Shown here one piece after another: positions 27,401 to 39,131 of a stretch of 64,000 nt of DNA; position 1 is the first letter of the stretch, and each line of letters opens with the position of its first letter. The translations under genes were made by a program, and so were the position numbers. Source of the stretch: Heterodera schachtii (Eukaryota; Nematoda; Chromadorea; Rhabditida; Heteroderidae); the NCBI GenBank assembly GCA_023374025.1, contig SIJG01000164.1, forward strand, positions 124,001 to 188,000, written 5' to 3'. The notes below the pieces were generated by a model that saw only the letters and a program-made list of their open reading frames with translations, made no database searches and was not told where the DNA came from.

Positions 27401-30400
27401 TTTTCTCTATACCTATTATTAAATACTTTCTTTTTTCTTTTAATCTTGGCACCCTACACATTGCCCACATAATCATATTCTTATTTTCGGTTTAGTTTAT
27501 TAGTTAAGCGGTTTTATTTAAGATAAAAATATATTATAATATTGAAAATGTAAATATCTATTAATTAGAATTTCATTCAATTGTTTTCTTTATATATTTT
27601 TTATTATTTTATTTCATCATTCAAGGCATGTCGTGCCCAAAACAAATAGGTATTTTTGTTTAAACTTTTAAAACTCATATTCAAATTAATTGTAATTCAA
27701 TTAATATTATTTATCAGAGTAAATTATTTATGTTATTTCATTTTAATCTTGACGTTTTTCTAAAAGTGTCCATTATAGGTGTTAACTTCATTTTATCTCT
27801 TTTAAATATGAGTTCATGCACCTGGATTTTATCAAACAACAATTATCAGAAAATTTTATATTACGAGAAACCTCCGTAATAAAAAAATTTAATGTAACTT
27901 TTAAAAAATTTTTTAATTCACATGATCTCTTACGGGATTCAGCTGTTTTCGACGGTGTGGATAATTTCAAAAATAAATTATAATGAAAAATTGTTGCTTT
28001 ACTATTTTACTATATTAATTTATTTACAAATTATTATTTTAGGTATTTAAAAAATAAACTATTGTGTAGTAGTACTCATGGCAATAAATATTTTCTTATT
28101 TATTATTTGTGACCTTCTTTAATAGATTAATGCGTAATTGCACTTGGCATCATTTTTATTAATTATATTCAGAATTTTGTTAATATCTCGCTCCTCTGGG
28201 TTCTATTCGTTTGGTATTAGATTAATCATTTCAACAAAATTATTTACTTTCTTTATTTCATTTATTTTTAATAACATTTTATTAATCAATTTTTGTATTA
28301 GTATATTTTATTTAAATAATTTCAAACTTACTGAAGTTTATTTCATAATTTTTTAGGTGGCAAATTTTCGTATGCAATTGATATAGAAAATAATCAAAAT
28401 GGAATTATTATTTCTTGTCCACTATCAGTGCGTAATACTCTGGGTTGTCTGCATTCAGTTTTTTGGTTTAGTAAATTAAATTTTATTATCCGTGACAGAA
28501 TGAAAAATAGATTCACTATAAACTTATTTAAATACTTCTTTAAAAAATAATCTCGCACTATATCTCCATACGGATTAAGGTTGTATGGTGCTTGCTCTTT
28601 GTATTTCAATTTCTTCCTTATTTTTGCCCACAATGTTTGGAATATTGATTATTTTTTTCAAATATAATTTAAATAATTTCAGTTATTTTTTCAAGTATAA
28701 TTTAAGCAATTTCAGTTACAGTTCATTTATTATTTAATTGATCGGTTGAGATTTCTCATTTTCGCGGCCAATTTTTTAAATTTTTTTTTATTATAAGATT
28801 TAAATGTGTCCTACAAATTTTCTATTTTAATTGTTGTATAAATAATTTATATATTAATTAGCAAATGCTTGAATATTATTTCAAATAAAATTTTTAGGTT
28901 CATTAACGCCTTTTTTCTTATATGATATGGACTCTATATTTTATTTCACATTATGTAGATTTTTTTTATTTGAATTTATTATAGTTAATTCCTATTTAAT
29001 TTTCATTGAATATAATTGTTTTATTTTAACATCTAAATCAAACTTTAATTTGGTACTGTTTTATTAATTTTAACGTGTATTTATTAATAGTTTCAAATAA
29101 AAAAATAATTTTTAAATAATTAAAAAAATTCTTTTTATTTTTATTCAACAATGAGAAATTCCTTTGAGAATAATAATAGAAATAAGGAAATTTTAAATCT
29201 AATTTATTTTAAGTTTCTTCTCTCGTCGTAGACCGTGCGTATTCGAAAGATCATTTTTTAGATTTCAATTTCATTTGATGTAATTTTTATTTAAACCAAA
29301 AAATAATAATATTTTATGACGAATATTGCATTTTTAGTTTTTGCAAATAATATGAAGAAAATTTTTATTTTTATTTTCAATTTGAATGAAATTTTTTGTT
29401 TTATTTTTTATTTGCTAGGGTGAAAATATCCTTTCATTAAATGCTTTCTGGTCTAGTAAAAAATTTTAATTATATAATTATCTAAAAATAGTAAAAACTA
29501 TTACGACTGATTGTTTTAATTTAATTTATGATTTAAGTGTGATATGGTATTTTCTCGCTATCACAATCTATATTTTTCTCATTTCTATTGTATAAATTCG
29601 CTCATTTTTTCTTCATAATAATATTTTAACTAATTTAGTTTACATGTTTATTAGTATTATATGAAAGTTGGATGGTTCATTTGCTCAATACATTTTAATT
29701 TCTGTTTTGAAATTAATGTTAATCTTTTTTAAGAAATCAAAAGTAGAATTTCTTATTTCCTATTAACTTTTTAATACTCTATGACAAGAAAAAAAGCATA
29801 TATTATTTTGTGTATTATTTTATTTCAATTATTTATTATAAATATTTAATTATTTATTATAAATATTTAACGTTCGGTTTTTGTACTAGTTTTTTATAGC
29901 GCTCATTTCAAGCCCATTGCTATTTTGGTTTCGTAATTTTGCTTGATATGAAATAAACTTAATCTATAATCAATAGGGCATAACAAATAATATAGTTTAA
30001 ACATATTATGGTCTTTTTTATTTACTATTTTTTCGTTTATTTTAGAATTGTCTTATCATTTCCAATAAAAACAATTTAACATTTTTTGACCGAAAAGATT
30101 TGCAGTTTTATGGTTCACATATTTTTTTTATTATTTCATCTAGTTTTTATCATTAAAAATTCATTATTTTTTAATTTTAATTTTTTATGAAATAGTGAAT
30201 TTTTCTTTTTGCCTTCGTTACTTTTAATTCAATGTTTTATAGCATATATAATTGTGTCATTCGCCATACTCTCGCTAACATGACTAGTTAAACTCTCCGT
30301 GCTGTTTTAGAAGTTTTTTATCTTCTTTTATTAAAATATTTTGATTCAATTCACGTGTGTCGGGTTAGTTTTCTTCATTTTCAGTTTTCATTGTTTTTTA

Positions 30401-31393
30401 TTTATTATACTGCTATTCATCACATATTTTGTGGTTTAATTCTAAAAATATTTTAAAACGGATCTAAATATGTTTATTTAATTTTTAAATAAATGTGTTT
30501 TTGAAATTAAATTATGAATAAAAAATATATTTCATTATAGTATTCTCAAAGAATGAGTTTTTTAATTATTTTTTAGTTTTTTGAAATTGCACCGAGGATA
30601 ATCACCCTTGCTCAAATGCATAATAATATAATTATTTTTAACACATAAGTGCCTGTAAAATTAACTGAAATTTAGGCGGTGATTTATTTATTTTATTTAT
30701 AATTTTTCAAAATAACTTTTTGCATTGAAAATATTTCTCGTTAATATTTATAATCCATAATGTTAATGTTGTAGGTTTTAATTGAAATAAGTCTTTTTTA
30801 TCAACCTTTTATTCATATTCATTATTTTATTTTAATCCTGCCTTCTTGAGTCGAAAGCGAGTTCCTCAATGCCTTTCATGGATCCTTTTATGTAATATTT
30901 TGCGGTTTAATTCATAAATATTTTATTTTATGACGAATTAAGAAAATTTATTATTTTATTCCCATTTTAAAATTTTTCGCAACTTGCATTAACGCATACC
31001 AAGGAAATTTAATAATTTAATTAATTAGCTAATAAGGAAATTTGAATATCTTATTTATAGGAACTATTCATAGCTGAATACATAATATCATGTTGATTAT
31101 TGTCAAAAAATTTTGATATTTCAATAATTTATTTTTATTTTAGTATAAAACATAGGCGTTTTGGAATAGTTTATTAAATAATTTTTCTTGGCATTGCGAC
31201 ATGAAATATTGTTGCCCATCACGCAAGCTTCCATTCTACTAAATCAAGATAATTTATTAATATATTCATCGTTTTGTATATAAATTGATTTGTTTTTACT
31301 AATTTAATTTAATTATGTTTTTTGTAACGTGAGTACCAAAGGATTTAGGTTTTTCTACCAATGTGATAATTTTGTTTATTTAATCCATGTGCA
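24490..31393. repeat. Large imperfect tandem duplication, unit 2
   Basis: Unit 2 is longer than unit 1 because of extra segments at about 26,090-26,540, 26,985-28,015 and 28,336-29,128. None of these shows a gene. A 558-bp block (25,152-25,709) is flanked by near-identical copies of GAACGATATGCAAATGCT. That fits its arrival by recombination between short repeats or as a mobile segment. Confidence 0.8.
29129..31194. repeat. 2.07-kb core of the duplication, copy 2
   Basis: This is the partner of 20,843-22,909, offset about 8.29 kb in the same orientation. Confidence 0.85.
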
Positions 31394-32689
31394 AAATTTT
31401 TGCAGTTATTTAAAATATTTTCATATATTAACTAGTTTCGATGCAAATTAAAAGTAATGTTATTTTTTACAAATTTAAATTAATTTATTTGCATTAGGTT
31501 TTTCTTTTGTTATTATATTTTTTTTATAAATATAAACCCAAATTGTCTCGGCAGGAAGAAGATATATTTATCTCGACATGTATTTTTAGCATAAATTTTA
31601 AGCTTTTGGAAGATTTTTTAAATATTATTTCTCTTATCTTGTTTTGCTTTTTCGACATGAAGAAGAATGATATATCTTTATGTTAAATAATGATTTTATT
31701 TTTTCATTTTATTAATTAGCGTCATTTGATATGCCTTTTTTGTTAAACCTTGAGTATCCCAAATATTAAACACTTTTATTTATCAAAATCAAAATTTTTT
31801 TTCAAATATATTTATTGTTATTTATTTTCATGATTATGAATAAAAATAATTCCCGATAGAATTTAGCAATAATATTTTTTAATGTAATTTATTTTTATTT
31901 ACATTTCGGTACTCACAAGACATGGAGTAAACTCTTTTATTAAATATTTTATATTCCTAGAAGTTTTTTATTGTATAGAGTTTTATATAGTTTGAAATTT
32001 TTTAATAAATTGTTCTTAAAAATTTCAAAGTTTTTATTTTATAAAAATGTGAAGGTAACTTGTAAAATAGAATTTAATTGCTCCGCATTTTTAAAAGTCG
32101 TCCTTCTTTAATTTAAAAGAAGATGATTTTTATCATACATTCTTGGCGTACATCAACAATAATTGAAATTTTTTTCTTCTCCAATAAATTTATTAAATCG
32201 ATTTGTTTATTTTTTATTTTTAAATATATTTTAAAAAGATATTTTCTAAAGAATGTATAAGCATCAAGATTTATTTTTATATTAATTAATCATGCAGTAA
32301 GAAATAAATGCGCAACAATATTTATTTTTTATTTTATTAAAGAGATAAATGTTGGTCACTTTATTTGAATCTGAAATTTATTTAATCAAGAAATGCTTCT
32401 TATTATGCCTATTTGCTTCTAGATTAGTCAAAGATTGAACTTTTTACAATAATTTGATGTTTTGATTGTTATTAAACGTTGAAATTTGCAAAGTTGAGAG
32501 AAATTAGGTCAAAAGACCATAAAAAATCATCGGATTTTCTTTTACGATTTTTTTTTTCTGTCTAAGGGCTTATCCGTCATCACCTGCTGGTCCAGGGGAT
32601 TATATCGTGTGATGTGGAAATTTTTTTATATTTACAAATATATTTTAAACAAAAAAAAAGATTTAAATGATTTGTTCAAATTTTTCATT

Positions 32690-33200
32690 TGACAGTTTCA
32701 GTTTTTAACATTTATTCGGCTTTTGTAGCATAAAAAAGCAACTGTCTAAATTTTTAGAATTTAATACATTTCATTAATAATCTTCAAATTTATGTTAATG
32801 AATTCAATTATATAATAAAAAAAGGCTTTTGAAATAAAAACGACAACAAAATTTTAAAAAATTATGGCCAAATAAAAAGCAAAAAGACAAATTTTAAGAA
32901 ATGCACCAAAAATTATTAAGGTCATATTTGATTATTTTATTGTATAATTTTAATTTTGAATAAATTTAATTTCGACTTTTGTTCAAATTCGGCTCCAGGT
33001 TTATAAATTTGGCGAAATGGATGTTATATTAGTGGTAAACAATCCCGAAAATCCCGAAAACATTTTTGGGACTTACTAAAAATTCAATTTTTCAAAAAAT
33101 GGGAGGAGAATCGGACCCTATTATCCAGAAAAGTTCAGATTTTTGAGTAGTGACTAAATTTTTCTGATTTGTTAAAATTCTTTTAATTTTTGAAATTTTA
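32690..33200. repeat. Diverged copy of the 18.7/25.2 kb repeat
   Basis: It shares with 18,660-19,160 the ordered words TTTTAACATTT-TTCGGCTTT, GGCGAAATGGATGTTA (with AGGTGAAATGG in the other copy), CCAGAAA-GTTC-GATTT and TTTTCTGATTT-TTAAAATT. A short relative containing GTCGAAATGGATGTTAGA occurs in an afadin intron at about 53,532. The family therefore spans both halves of the window. Confidence 0.6.
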
Positions 33201-33549
33201 TGTCATAATATCAGAAAATATAAAATATTTTAAACATTTTGGTCAAAAAAATTGTTAAAAAACTGATGAAATTTTTTGAAAATCTTCTTTTTTTAACTCC
33301 GAAATCCGATTTTTTGTTTTTGATATTTTGATTTTAAAAATTTGGGCCCGACCTCTGGTAGTGCAATAAATTGGGCTAAAAACATAAATTGGAGAAAAAA
33401 AAGTTAATATGTAACGCAAAATATGATGATGAAGTGAAATATGGGAGAGGGGGGAAGGGCACATCGGATGGGGCAATGCCAAATGATGTGCTGAGATAAT
33501 GCCAACAGTGCCAACGAGTCAGCGTCGTTTTGTGTTGATTTTCAATTGA

Positions 33550-33765
33550 TGCAGCGAGAGAATGGTGGAGAGAGAGTCAGAGAGCAAAGAGACAGAGAGG
33601 AGAGAGAGGGAAGGAGGGAGAGAGTGCGAGTCAGAGAGCAAAGAGACAGAGAGGAGAGAGAGGGAAGGAGGGAGAGAGTGCGAGTCGGAGAGCAAAGAGA
33701 AAGATATGAGAGAATGAGAGATAGAGAGAGAGAGAAAAGGGAGAGAGAAAGAAAGGATAGAGTTT
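33550..33765. repeat. GA-rich minisatellite with 54-bp period
   Basis: Units start at 33,576, 33,630 and 33,684 with GTC(A/G)GAGAGCAAAGAGA. Two complete 54-bp units and part of a third lie inside a longer purine-only tract. Because 54 is a multiple of three, both strands give long repetitive open frames (Arg/Glu-rich or Ser/Leu-rich). These are repeat artefacts rather than genes. Confidence 0.85.
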
Positions 33766-33876
33766 CAATTTTGGCGTTCTGATTTTGAAAAAATCTTATT
33801 TGAACTGGGAGCCAAAAGAAAAAGGGCACATTAGGCTTTGAAATAATTGCAATTTTAGTGATTTTGGGAGAACAAC

Positions 33877-34055
33877 CTGCCCCAATAATTAATATTTTTT
33901 TAATTTCAGCATGAATTTCACGGCTTATTGTTTGGTCCAATTGCTTCATTGTGCTCATCTCACAACCTGGCATCAATGCCGCCAATAAAATGATTTGGCC
34001 ATGGATGTCCAACCATGCACATCCGTTGGCTGATCGCTGATCAAGAAGCTCTCCG
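33877..34055 (-). CDS. Possible isolated exon, function unknown
   Basis: On the minus strand the frame is open through a segment of ordinary, non-repetitive amino-acid composition. It includes GELLDQRSANGCAWLDIHGQ and, further on, REIHAEIKK. A pyrimidine-rich TTTTTTGAG precedes it and a CAG|GTTGTT donor-like site follows. I recognise no family and see no neighbouring exon. The plus strand also has splice-like signals around the same interval (TTTTTAATTTCAG at its left and AAAAAAG|GTAAAAAT at its right), but all plus-strand frames contain stops. The coding call is tentative. Confidence 0.25.
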
Positions 34056-34671
34056 CTCAAAAAAGGTAAAAATAAGACTCTTTTTTGGCCAATTATTGTC
34101 AAATGCAAAATTTGTTTTCGCCACTTTTTAAGTGCCTATTTTCGAATTTTTGGAAAAATCCATAAATGCAATAAAACGATAAATACATCTGTTGAAAATT
34201 TTTCCCAATAATTAATTCTCTAAAATATATTTTGAAGATAAAAATAATTTTGTTATAAAATTGCCCAAATTAAAAAAAAATATATAACTAAAATTAAATT
34301 TTTTGATTAAATTTTTATGTTTCTAGCCATTTTCGCAAAATTTTTGGTCATTTTAATATCAAATTTTGGCAAAAATATATGAAAATTGGAATCTGTGGTA
34401 GTGCCATTTTAGTATTTAGGGGCAATTCGTTAAGAATTGAGTACAATTTAAAAATATTTACTCATTTTTTTAAATTTTGTATGATGGTAAATTCGATTTA
34501 TTTCTCGTTAAAGGATTATTTATGTGCTTACTGTTCGCCTCCAAAGTTCGCACTTTTCATTTGGCAAATTCTTCGCGGACCATCAAAAAGTGCCAGCAAA
34601 AGTTGGGACACAAAATATGGCACGCCATACTGCTTATGGCATTTTTGCAAATTTTTGGGTGACAAAATTCA

Positions 34672-34836
34672 ATGTTTAATTTGGACAAGTTTGTTTTAGA
34701 TGGTGCCTTGCGATTTTGCATAAATTTGCCGGCAAAAGTCGCCAATTTGGGTGATTTATATGCCGCGGCATTTCTTTTGTTATTTCTGATTGCTGTTGCT
34801 TTAATGTACGCCTTCGACCATGTCAATCCAAATTAA
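34672..34836 (+). CDS. Small putative membrane protein, 54 aa
   Basis: An ATG-initiated frame of 54 codons ends in TAA. It has a polar N-terminal half and a hydrophobic helix-like stretch LYAAAFLLLFLIAVALMYAF near the C-terminus, followed by DHVNPN. The composition is non-repetitive and unlike neighbouring sequence. The same frame is open upstream (34,477-34,662) but separated by an in-frame TGA, so this could be the last exon of a longer gene. No homologue is recognised. Confidence 0.3.
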   Translation: MFNLDKFVLDGALRFCINLPAKVANLGDLYAAAFLLLFLIAVALMYAFDHVNPN

Positions 34837-35606
34837 TTGCAGGTCAACCATTTTTTTTTTGTTTTTGGTTTTCATTTTTTGCCACCATTTTCTCATTAAA
34901 CTTGGACAAATGTGAAAGATTTTCTGCCACAAATCATTGTTTGTTTCTTTTTGTGCCAAAAATGGTTATTTTGATTTTTGTGCCCAAATCGTTATTTTTA
35001 AGGATTTTGTGCCAAAAATCTTTATTTTGAACATTTTTGTGCCAACTCATTATTTTTGAGATTTTTGAGGCAAATTTTGAAATAATTTTTTGAGTCAGGC
35101 AAAACCTTGCTATTTATTGAAAAATTTATTTTATTTTTTTTAAATTTAATCTCAATCCCTTCTCGCTTCCCCAAAATTGTTATTTTATTTCTCACCGACA
35201 TAAATCAGTGAGTTAATTAATTTCTTTTTAAAATTCATTTATTTATTTTTCCATAAAATTCGTAAATATATTAGGCATTGTTCGATTTTAAAATAGCTCA
35301 TTCCGACTTTGTTTAATTGAATTTTTTGTCCCAATAGCGTAAAGTACAACTTCACTGATGGCCAAATATTTTTATAGCTTCATGTATTTGTTCCTCTAGC
35401 CTTTCATTTGCCGCTCTTTTTCTATTTTCATTTTAATTTAAAGAATTTTAAACTTTTGCTCAAAATTCTTGATAATTTGTCGGAGAGTCAAACATTTTTT
35501 ATTTATGCCAAAAATAAGGCGCGCACTTTCCTGACATTATTCGAAAGTGCTTGAGAAGGAGAAGGTTTTTTTTTTCTAACAACAGACAATAATAGGAATT
35601 GATAAC

Positions 35607-36177
35607 TAGGGCTGGGAATTTAAGTCACGAAAAATCTCCAAAAAGTCGACTAAAAAAGTCATAAAAAATCGCCAAAAAGTCGACTAAAAAAGTCATAAAA
35701 AACGCAAAAAAGTCACGAAAAACAGAAAAAAGTCACAAAAAAAAATTCATAAAAGCACGAAAAAACGCAAAAAAGTCCTGAAAAGTTAGGCGAAAGTTAA
35801 AAAAAATCCAATTTTTATTAATTTATAGAATAAACATTTTATTATATTTTTAGACACTTAATTTTATATATAAATAGGTTCATAAAATAGACATAAAAAG
35901 AGATTCTTCCAAAAAAATTAAGAAAAAAATCAATCAGGTTTCATTGCCTTTTTATCGATCGAAATTTTTTTTTTTGGGCATTTTCTTTGATGAATTTCAA
36001 AAAAGTCACGAAAAAAGTCCTAAAAATCCCAAAAAGTGTAAAAAAGTCAAAAAAAAAAGTCACAAAAAAATACATGTTAAAGCTTCAAACAGAGTTTAGA
36101 ACACTTTTGAAGTCATTTTAAGGCCATTTAGAGTCAGCAAAAAAAAAAAAGTCATTTGACTTAAATTCACAGCCCTA
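35607..36177. mobile_element. hAT-like non-autonomous element, 571 bp
   Basis: The left end is TAGGGCTGGGAATTTAAGTC. The reverse complement of the right end is TAGGGCTGTGAATTTAAGTC, one mismatch. Perfect 8-bp target duplications TTGATAAC lie at 35,599-35,606 and 36,178-36,185. The interior is A-rich, with repeated 'AAAAAGTCACGAAAA' and 'AAAGTCGACTAAAAA' words, and has no coding capacity. Confidence 0.9.
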
Positions 36178-36727
36178 TTGATAACACAAAAAACAGACTA
36201 TAAATTTTTTGCATCAAACAAAAAAATTTTCAATTGTTTTTCGAATCAGAGAGTGAGTTAAATAAAAGTAAATTTATTTTGCCAATAATTATGCCATTTT
36301 TTTTGGTGATTAATCCTGCTTTTCGTTCCCATTCACATTTTGATGAATTATAATAATTGCCAAAATTTGGCTACTTTTTTCATCTATCTTACCCCAATTT
36401 TGTTTGAATAGTTTTTCGGATCGGAGAGTCAAACAAATGTGATTTTTTCACTCGTGCCCTCTCTTCATTAAATGCTATTTCGCCTTTTTGAGCCATTAGT
36501 TCTGCCATATTTTGATGATTGATTAGTCATGCTTTTCGTTCCCAATATTTAATGCCTTTCACATTTTGGTGACCTTACTAAATGCCAAATTTGGCTGGCT
36601 ACTTTTTAGTTTAGGTTTTTCCATTTTAAAAACTTTTTTTTTTGTAATAACATAGCCAAAGGGTGCCTGCCCTTTTGGTGAGTAAACTTTTTTTTTCTAT
36701 CCCCCCCCCCCCGTAAATATTTATCAC

Positions 36728-36810
36728 ACTCAATTTTCAAAATTTTTCCCGGCGGCGCCTATCGGCACCGCCGCCCCCCCCCTTAACTCAAAAAGTTTTT
36801 TGGAAAAAGC
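36728..36810. repeat. GGCGGCGCCTATCGGCACCG island repeat
   Basis: The same island with similar flanks (CACTCAAAATTTT before, AAAAGTTTTTTG after) occurs at about 16,722-16,800 inside the 951-bp element. Diverged reverse-orientation relatives lie at about 37,340-37,382 and 48,262-48,345. It is an otherwise uncharacterised repeat, here next to runs of C. Confidence 0.55.
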
Positions 36811-39119
36811 GCACCGGAAAAATTCCTTGCGCATCTTGCAATGATAAATGACAAGAAACTGATGAATTTGATTGTTTCAAACGAAAAATATGACAGTTAA
36901 CCGACCGATTTTGTTCGCAATTTTATGATGTTTTAAAAAATGAGGATTTTTCATTCCAGATGAGGATTTTTTTGAGGTATTTTAGTGATGAGGATTTTTT
37001 ATGGCTGAAATGAGGATTTTCAAGATTTTGAGATCGCATCTCTGTTCTACACACAAATTGCTCCAATTTTCTGAAAATCTCGGCATAATTCTTGCTCCAA
37101 TCCTTTTTTGAATGCATTTTTTTTTTTTTTTTGCTTGTTCTTTGGCCATTGCATGGCAATTAAATATATGCCTACCAAAATAGCATAAAAACAATACAAA
37201 TTGTTTTAAATTTTGCCTTGCCACTATGGACGATCCAAGGATTTTGGGTCTTTTGATTGGATGATGACGAGCACTTTTTTGTTGACCTGGCATACAACAG
37301 CTTTTTCCGCTCAATTTATAATTTTTTGACAAACGAGGAGGCCGACCGCACCGGGAAATTTTTTTGAAAATTTGAGTGTAATTAAAAAAAAAATTTTTTT
37401 CCCCATTAAATTTAGGTGTTGGTGTATTGTCATTGAAATTTTTTTTTTACCATTTTTCAACAGATTTTCACCAAAGAATTGTTAATTTATTGTTTTTTGG
37501 AAAAATAGTAACAAATTTTGTAGGTGGAGTGAGTGAGGGGGCGGGGGGGGGGGGGGGGGGGGGGGGGGGACCAACCCGGAAAATCGAAAATTTTCAGCAC
37601 AAAATGAACCCCGACCCTGCCCCTAGGGCCGTCCCTGGCCTTGCCTGCCATAATTATTGCCCTCCCCCACCATGGGGGGGGGGGGCGGCATTCATTTGCA
37701 CATCATTCGTCCGTCCCTCCCTCCATTCGCTGCCGTGTTCACTCATTTTCGTTCATCCGCCGCCTTTCCCTACCCCCTCCCAACCTTAATTGAGTGGTGC
37801 TGCTTCTCTCCGATCCATAGTAATGATCATCATCATCATCATAATGATGATGAGTGCGCCATTTCGTCGGTCGGCTGTCCGTCGGCCTAAATCCTCACCG
37901 AACTCGAAATCCCACCCATTTTCTTCGTCCGTTCCAAAAATCATCCCTAATTTTTATTTTTGCATCCCTTTTTTTCCCCATATCCCTTTCTCTCTCCCTT
38001 TTTTTTTTGCTTATCTGATTTTTCTTATTTTGTGTGCCCCCCCCCCTCCCTTTCTTTGTTCCTTTTGGCGAGGATTAAAAAACCATGTCATCTCATCCCA
38101 TCCCATTCATTTGCATTTTGAATCTCCGTTTTTTTTTTTTGCATTTATTTATTTTTATTTTTTTGCACAAAATGTTTTATGAACAAATTAATCATGGACA
38201 GCAGGGAGAGAAATTTTTTCATTATTTAAAAACTCTCAAGTTAATCCGAGAAAACAATTTATTTATCGCCTCATTAACTTTTAGGGGCTATCAAAAAAGG
38301 GATATGTTGGCCAACGCATCAAATAATTGTTAATTAATTGATCTGCACCACGGGGAAATTGCAATTATAGCGAAATTTACGGAAATTAAGCAATTTTCTT
38401 AAATTTCTCCTCTCTAATTAATTTCCATTTACCTTTTTGAACAAATTAAAAAATTAAAAATTAAATTTATATTTTTTTTTAATGAAATCATCCATTTTTC
38501 TACTGGGCATAAACACAAAGAAAATTTTTGAATTTTCAAATAGATTTTTTCCTTGTGCAGACAGACACACACAAATTGCGCAAATTGGGCATTTCACGCG
38601 CATCATTCCGCCCCATCAACAGCAGCAAGCAGCCCATGGCTGCTGTGGATGGGAACAGAATCGTTTATGCGGTCAACCACCAACAGCAGCAGTAGTACTA
38701 ATCGCGGCGGACTGTCGTCGTCGGAAATTCTCCCAAAAAATTCCAAAATTGGGACCCAATTTTCTTAAAATGCATCCATTTTCCGAGTCAGAGGCAACTC
38801 AGTACAAAAGGCAAAACGTACAAATTGTAAATTTTAAAAAATTTACAAATAATGCCTAACTCAAGCAGGCCTAGGCCTAAAGCTTAGGCCTGTCCTAAGC
38901 CTATTATGAGTTGCCTATTGTACGAATTGGCTTTTGTATGAGTTGTCATGATACCTTATTTTCCAATTCATACATATACATATAAAATTTTTCTATAAAT
39001 GAAATAAATAAAATATTTGTAAAATTCCATGAAATTGCTGCGTTTCGTTGTCCAATTCTCTGCACCAGAGATACTGTACTAATTATAATAAAATGTTACT
39101 GTATTTAATTATTTTCTTT
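36811..39119. other. Region upstream of afadin
   Basis: No gene is supported. Contents are a run of 27 G at 37,543-37,569, a GC-rich pyrimidine stretch (37,690-38,090) with CGTCCGTCC words, CAT/ATG trinucleotide runs near 37,827, and a CAG-rich patch at 38,610-38,700. That patch reads as protein-like low-complexity sequence in two frames and could be a 5' exon. A promoter somewhere here is likely, but no core element can be named. Confidence 0.4.
38793..38948. mobile_element. Small foldback / MITE-like element
   Basis: GGCAACTCAGTACAAAAGGC at the left is the imperfect inverse of the right end (whose reverse complement reads GACAACTCATACAAAAGCC). Near the centre the arms continue as the near-palindrome AGGCCTAAAGCTTAGGCCT. 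The whole 156 bp can fold into one hairpin. It lies about 350 bp before the afadin start codon. I see no target duplication, so its class is open. Confidence 0.5.
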
Positions 39120-39131
39120 TTTCACTTTCAG
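39120..39131 (+). promoter_or_regulatory. Candidate splice or trans-splice acceptor before afadin
   Basis: TTTCACTTTCAG is a strong nematode-type 3' splice signal 169 bp upstream of the start codon. It could join a 5' UTR exon or accept a spliced leader. No matching 5' exon can be assigned. Confidence 0.35.

Larger units (their letters stand above)
1..33000. other. AT-rich, repeat-rich block without a supported gene
   Basis: This stretch is strongly AT-rich and dominated by A and T runs. The few short open frames are what such composition gives by chance, and none shows conserved motifs, a coherent exon pattern or a known domain. It is a patchwork of duplicated segments and transposable-element remnants, listed separately below. 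Between those entries (for example 1-2,065, 4,381-9,450, 12,666-13,057, 14,753-15,435 and 31,394-32,690) I see nothing beyond AT-rich sequence with scattered diverged repeat fragments. Small GC-rich islands of 20-60 bp recur in different copies and stand out from the background. Heterochromatic or intergenic DNA is the simplest reading. Confidence 0.7.

Noticed and set aside
17570..31393. Possibility that the long duplication is a CRISPR-like or phage array
   Set aside because: Units are kilobases long with irregular spacing, and the host is clearly eukaryotic.
33546..34108. Long Arg/Glu-rich (plus) and Ser/Leu-rich (minus) frames
   Set aside because: Produced by the 54-bp GA minisatellite, whose period keeps all frames open; only the non-repetitive part at 33,877-34,055 is kept as a weak candidate.
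36923..37332. Overlapping minus-strand frames of 78 and 116 codons upstream of afadin
   Set aside because: Their composition is that of A/T-rich random translation with a Lys run from poly-T, there is no conserved motif, and they overlap each other in different frames.
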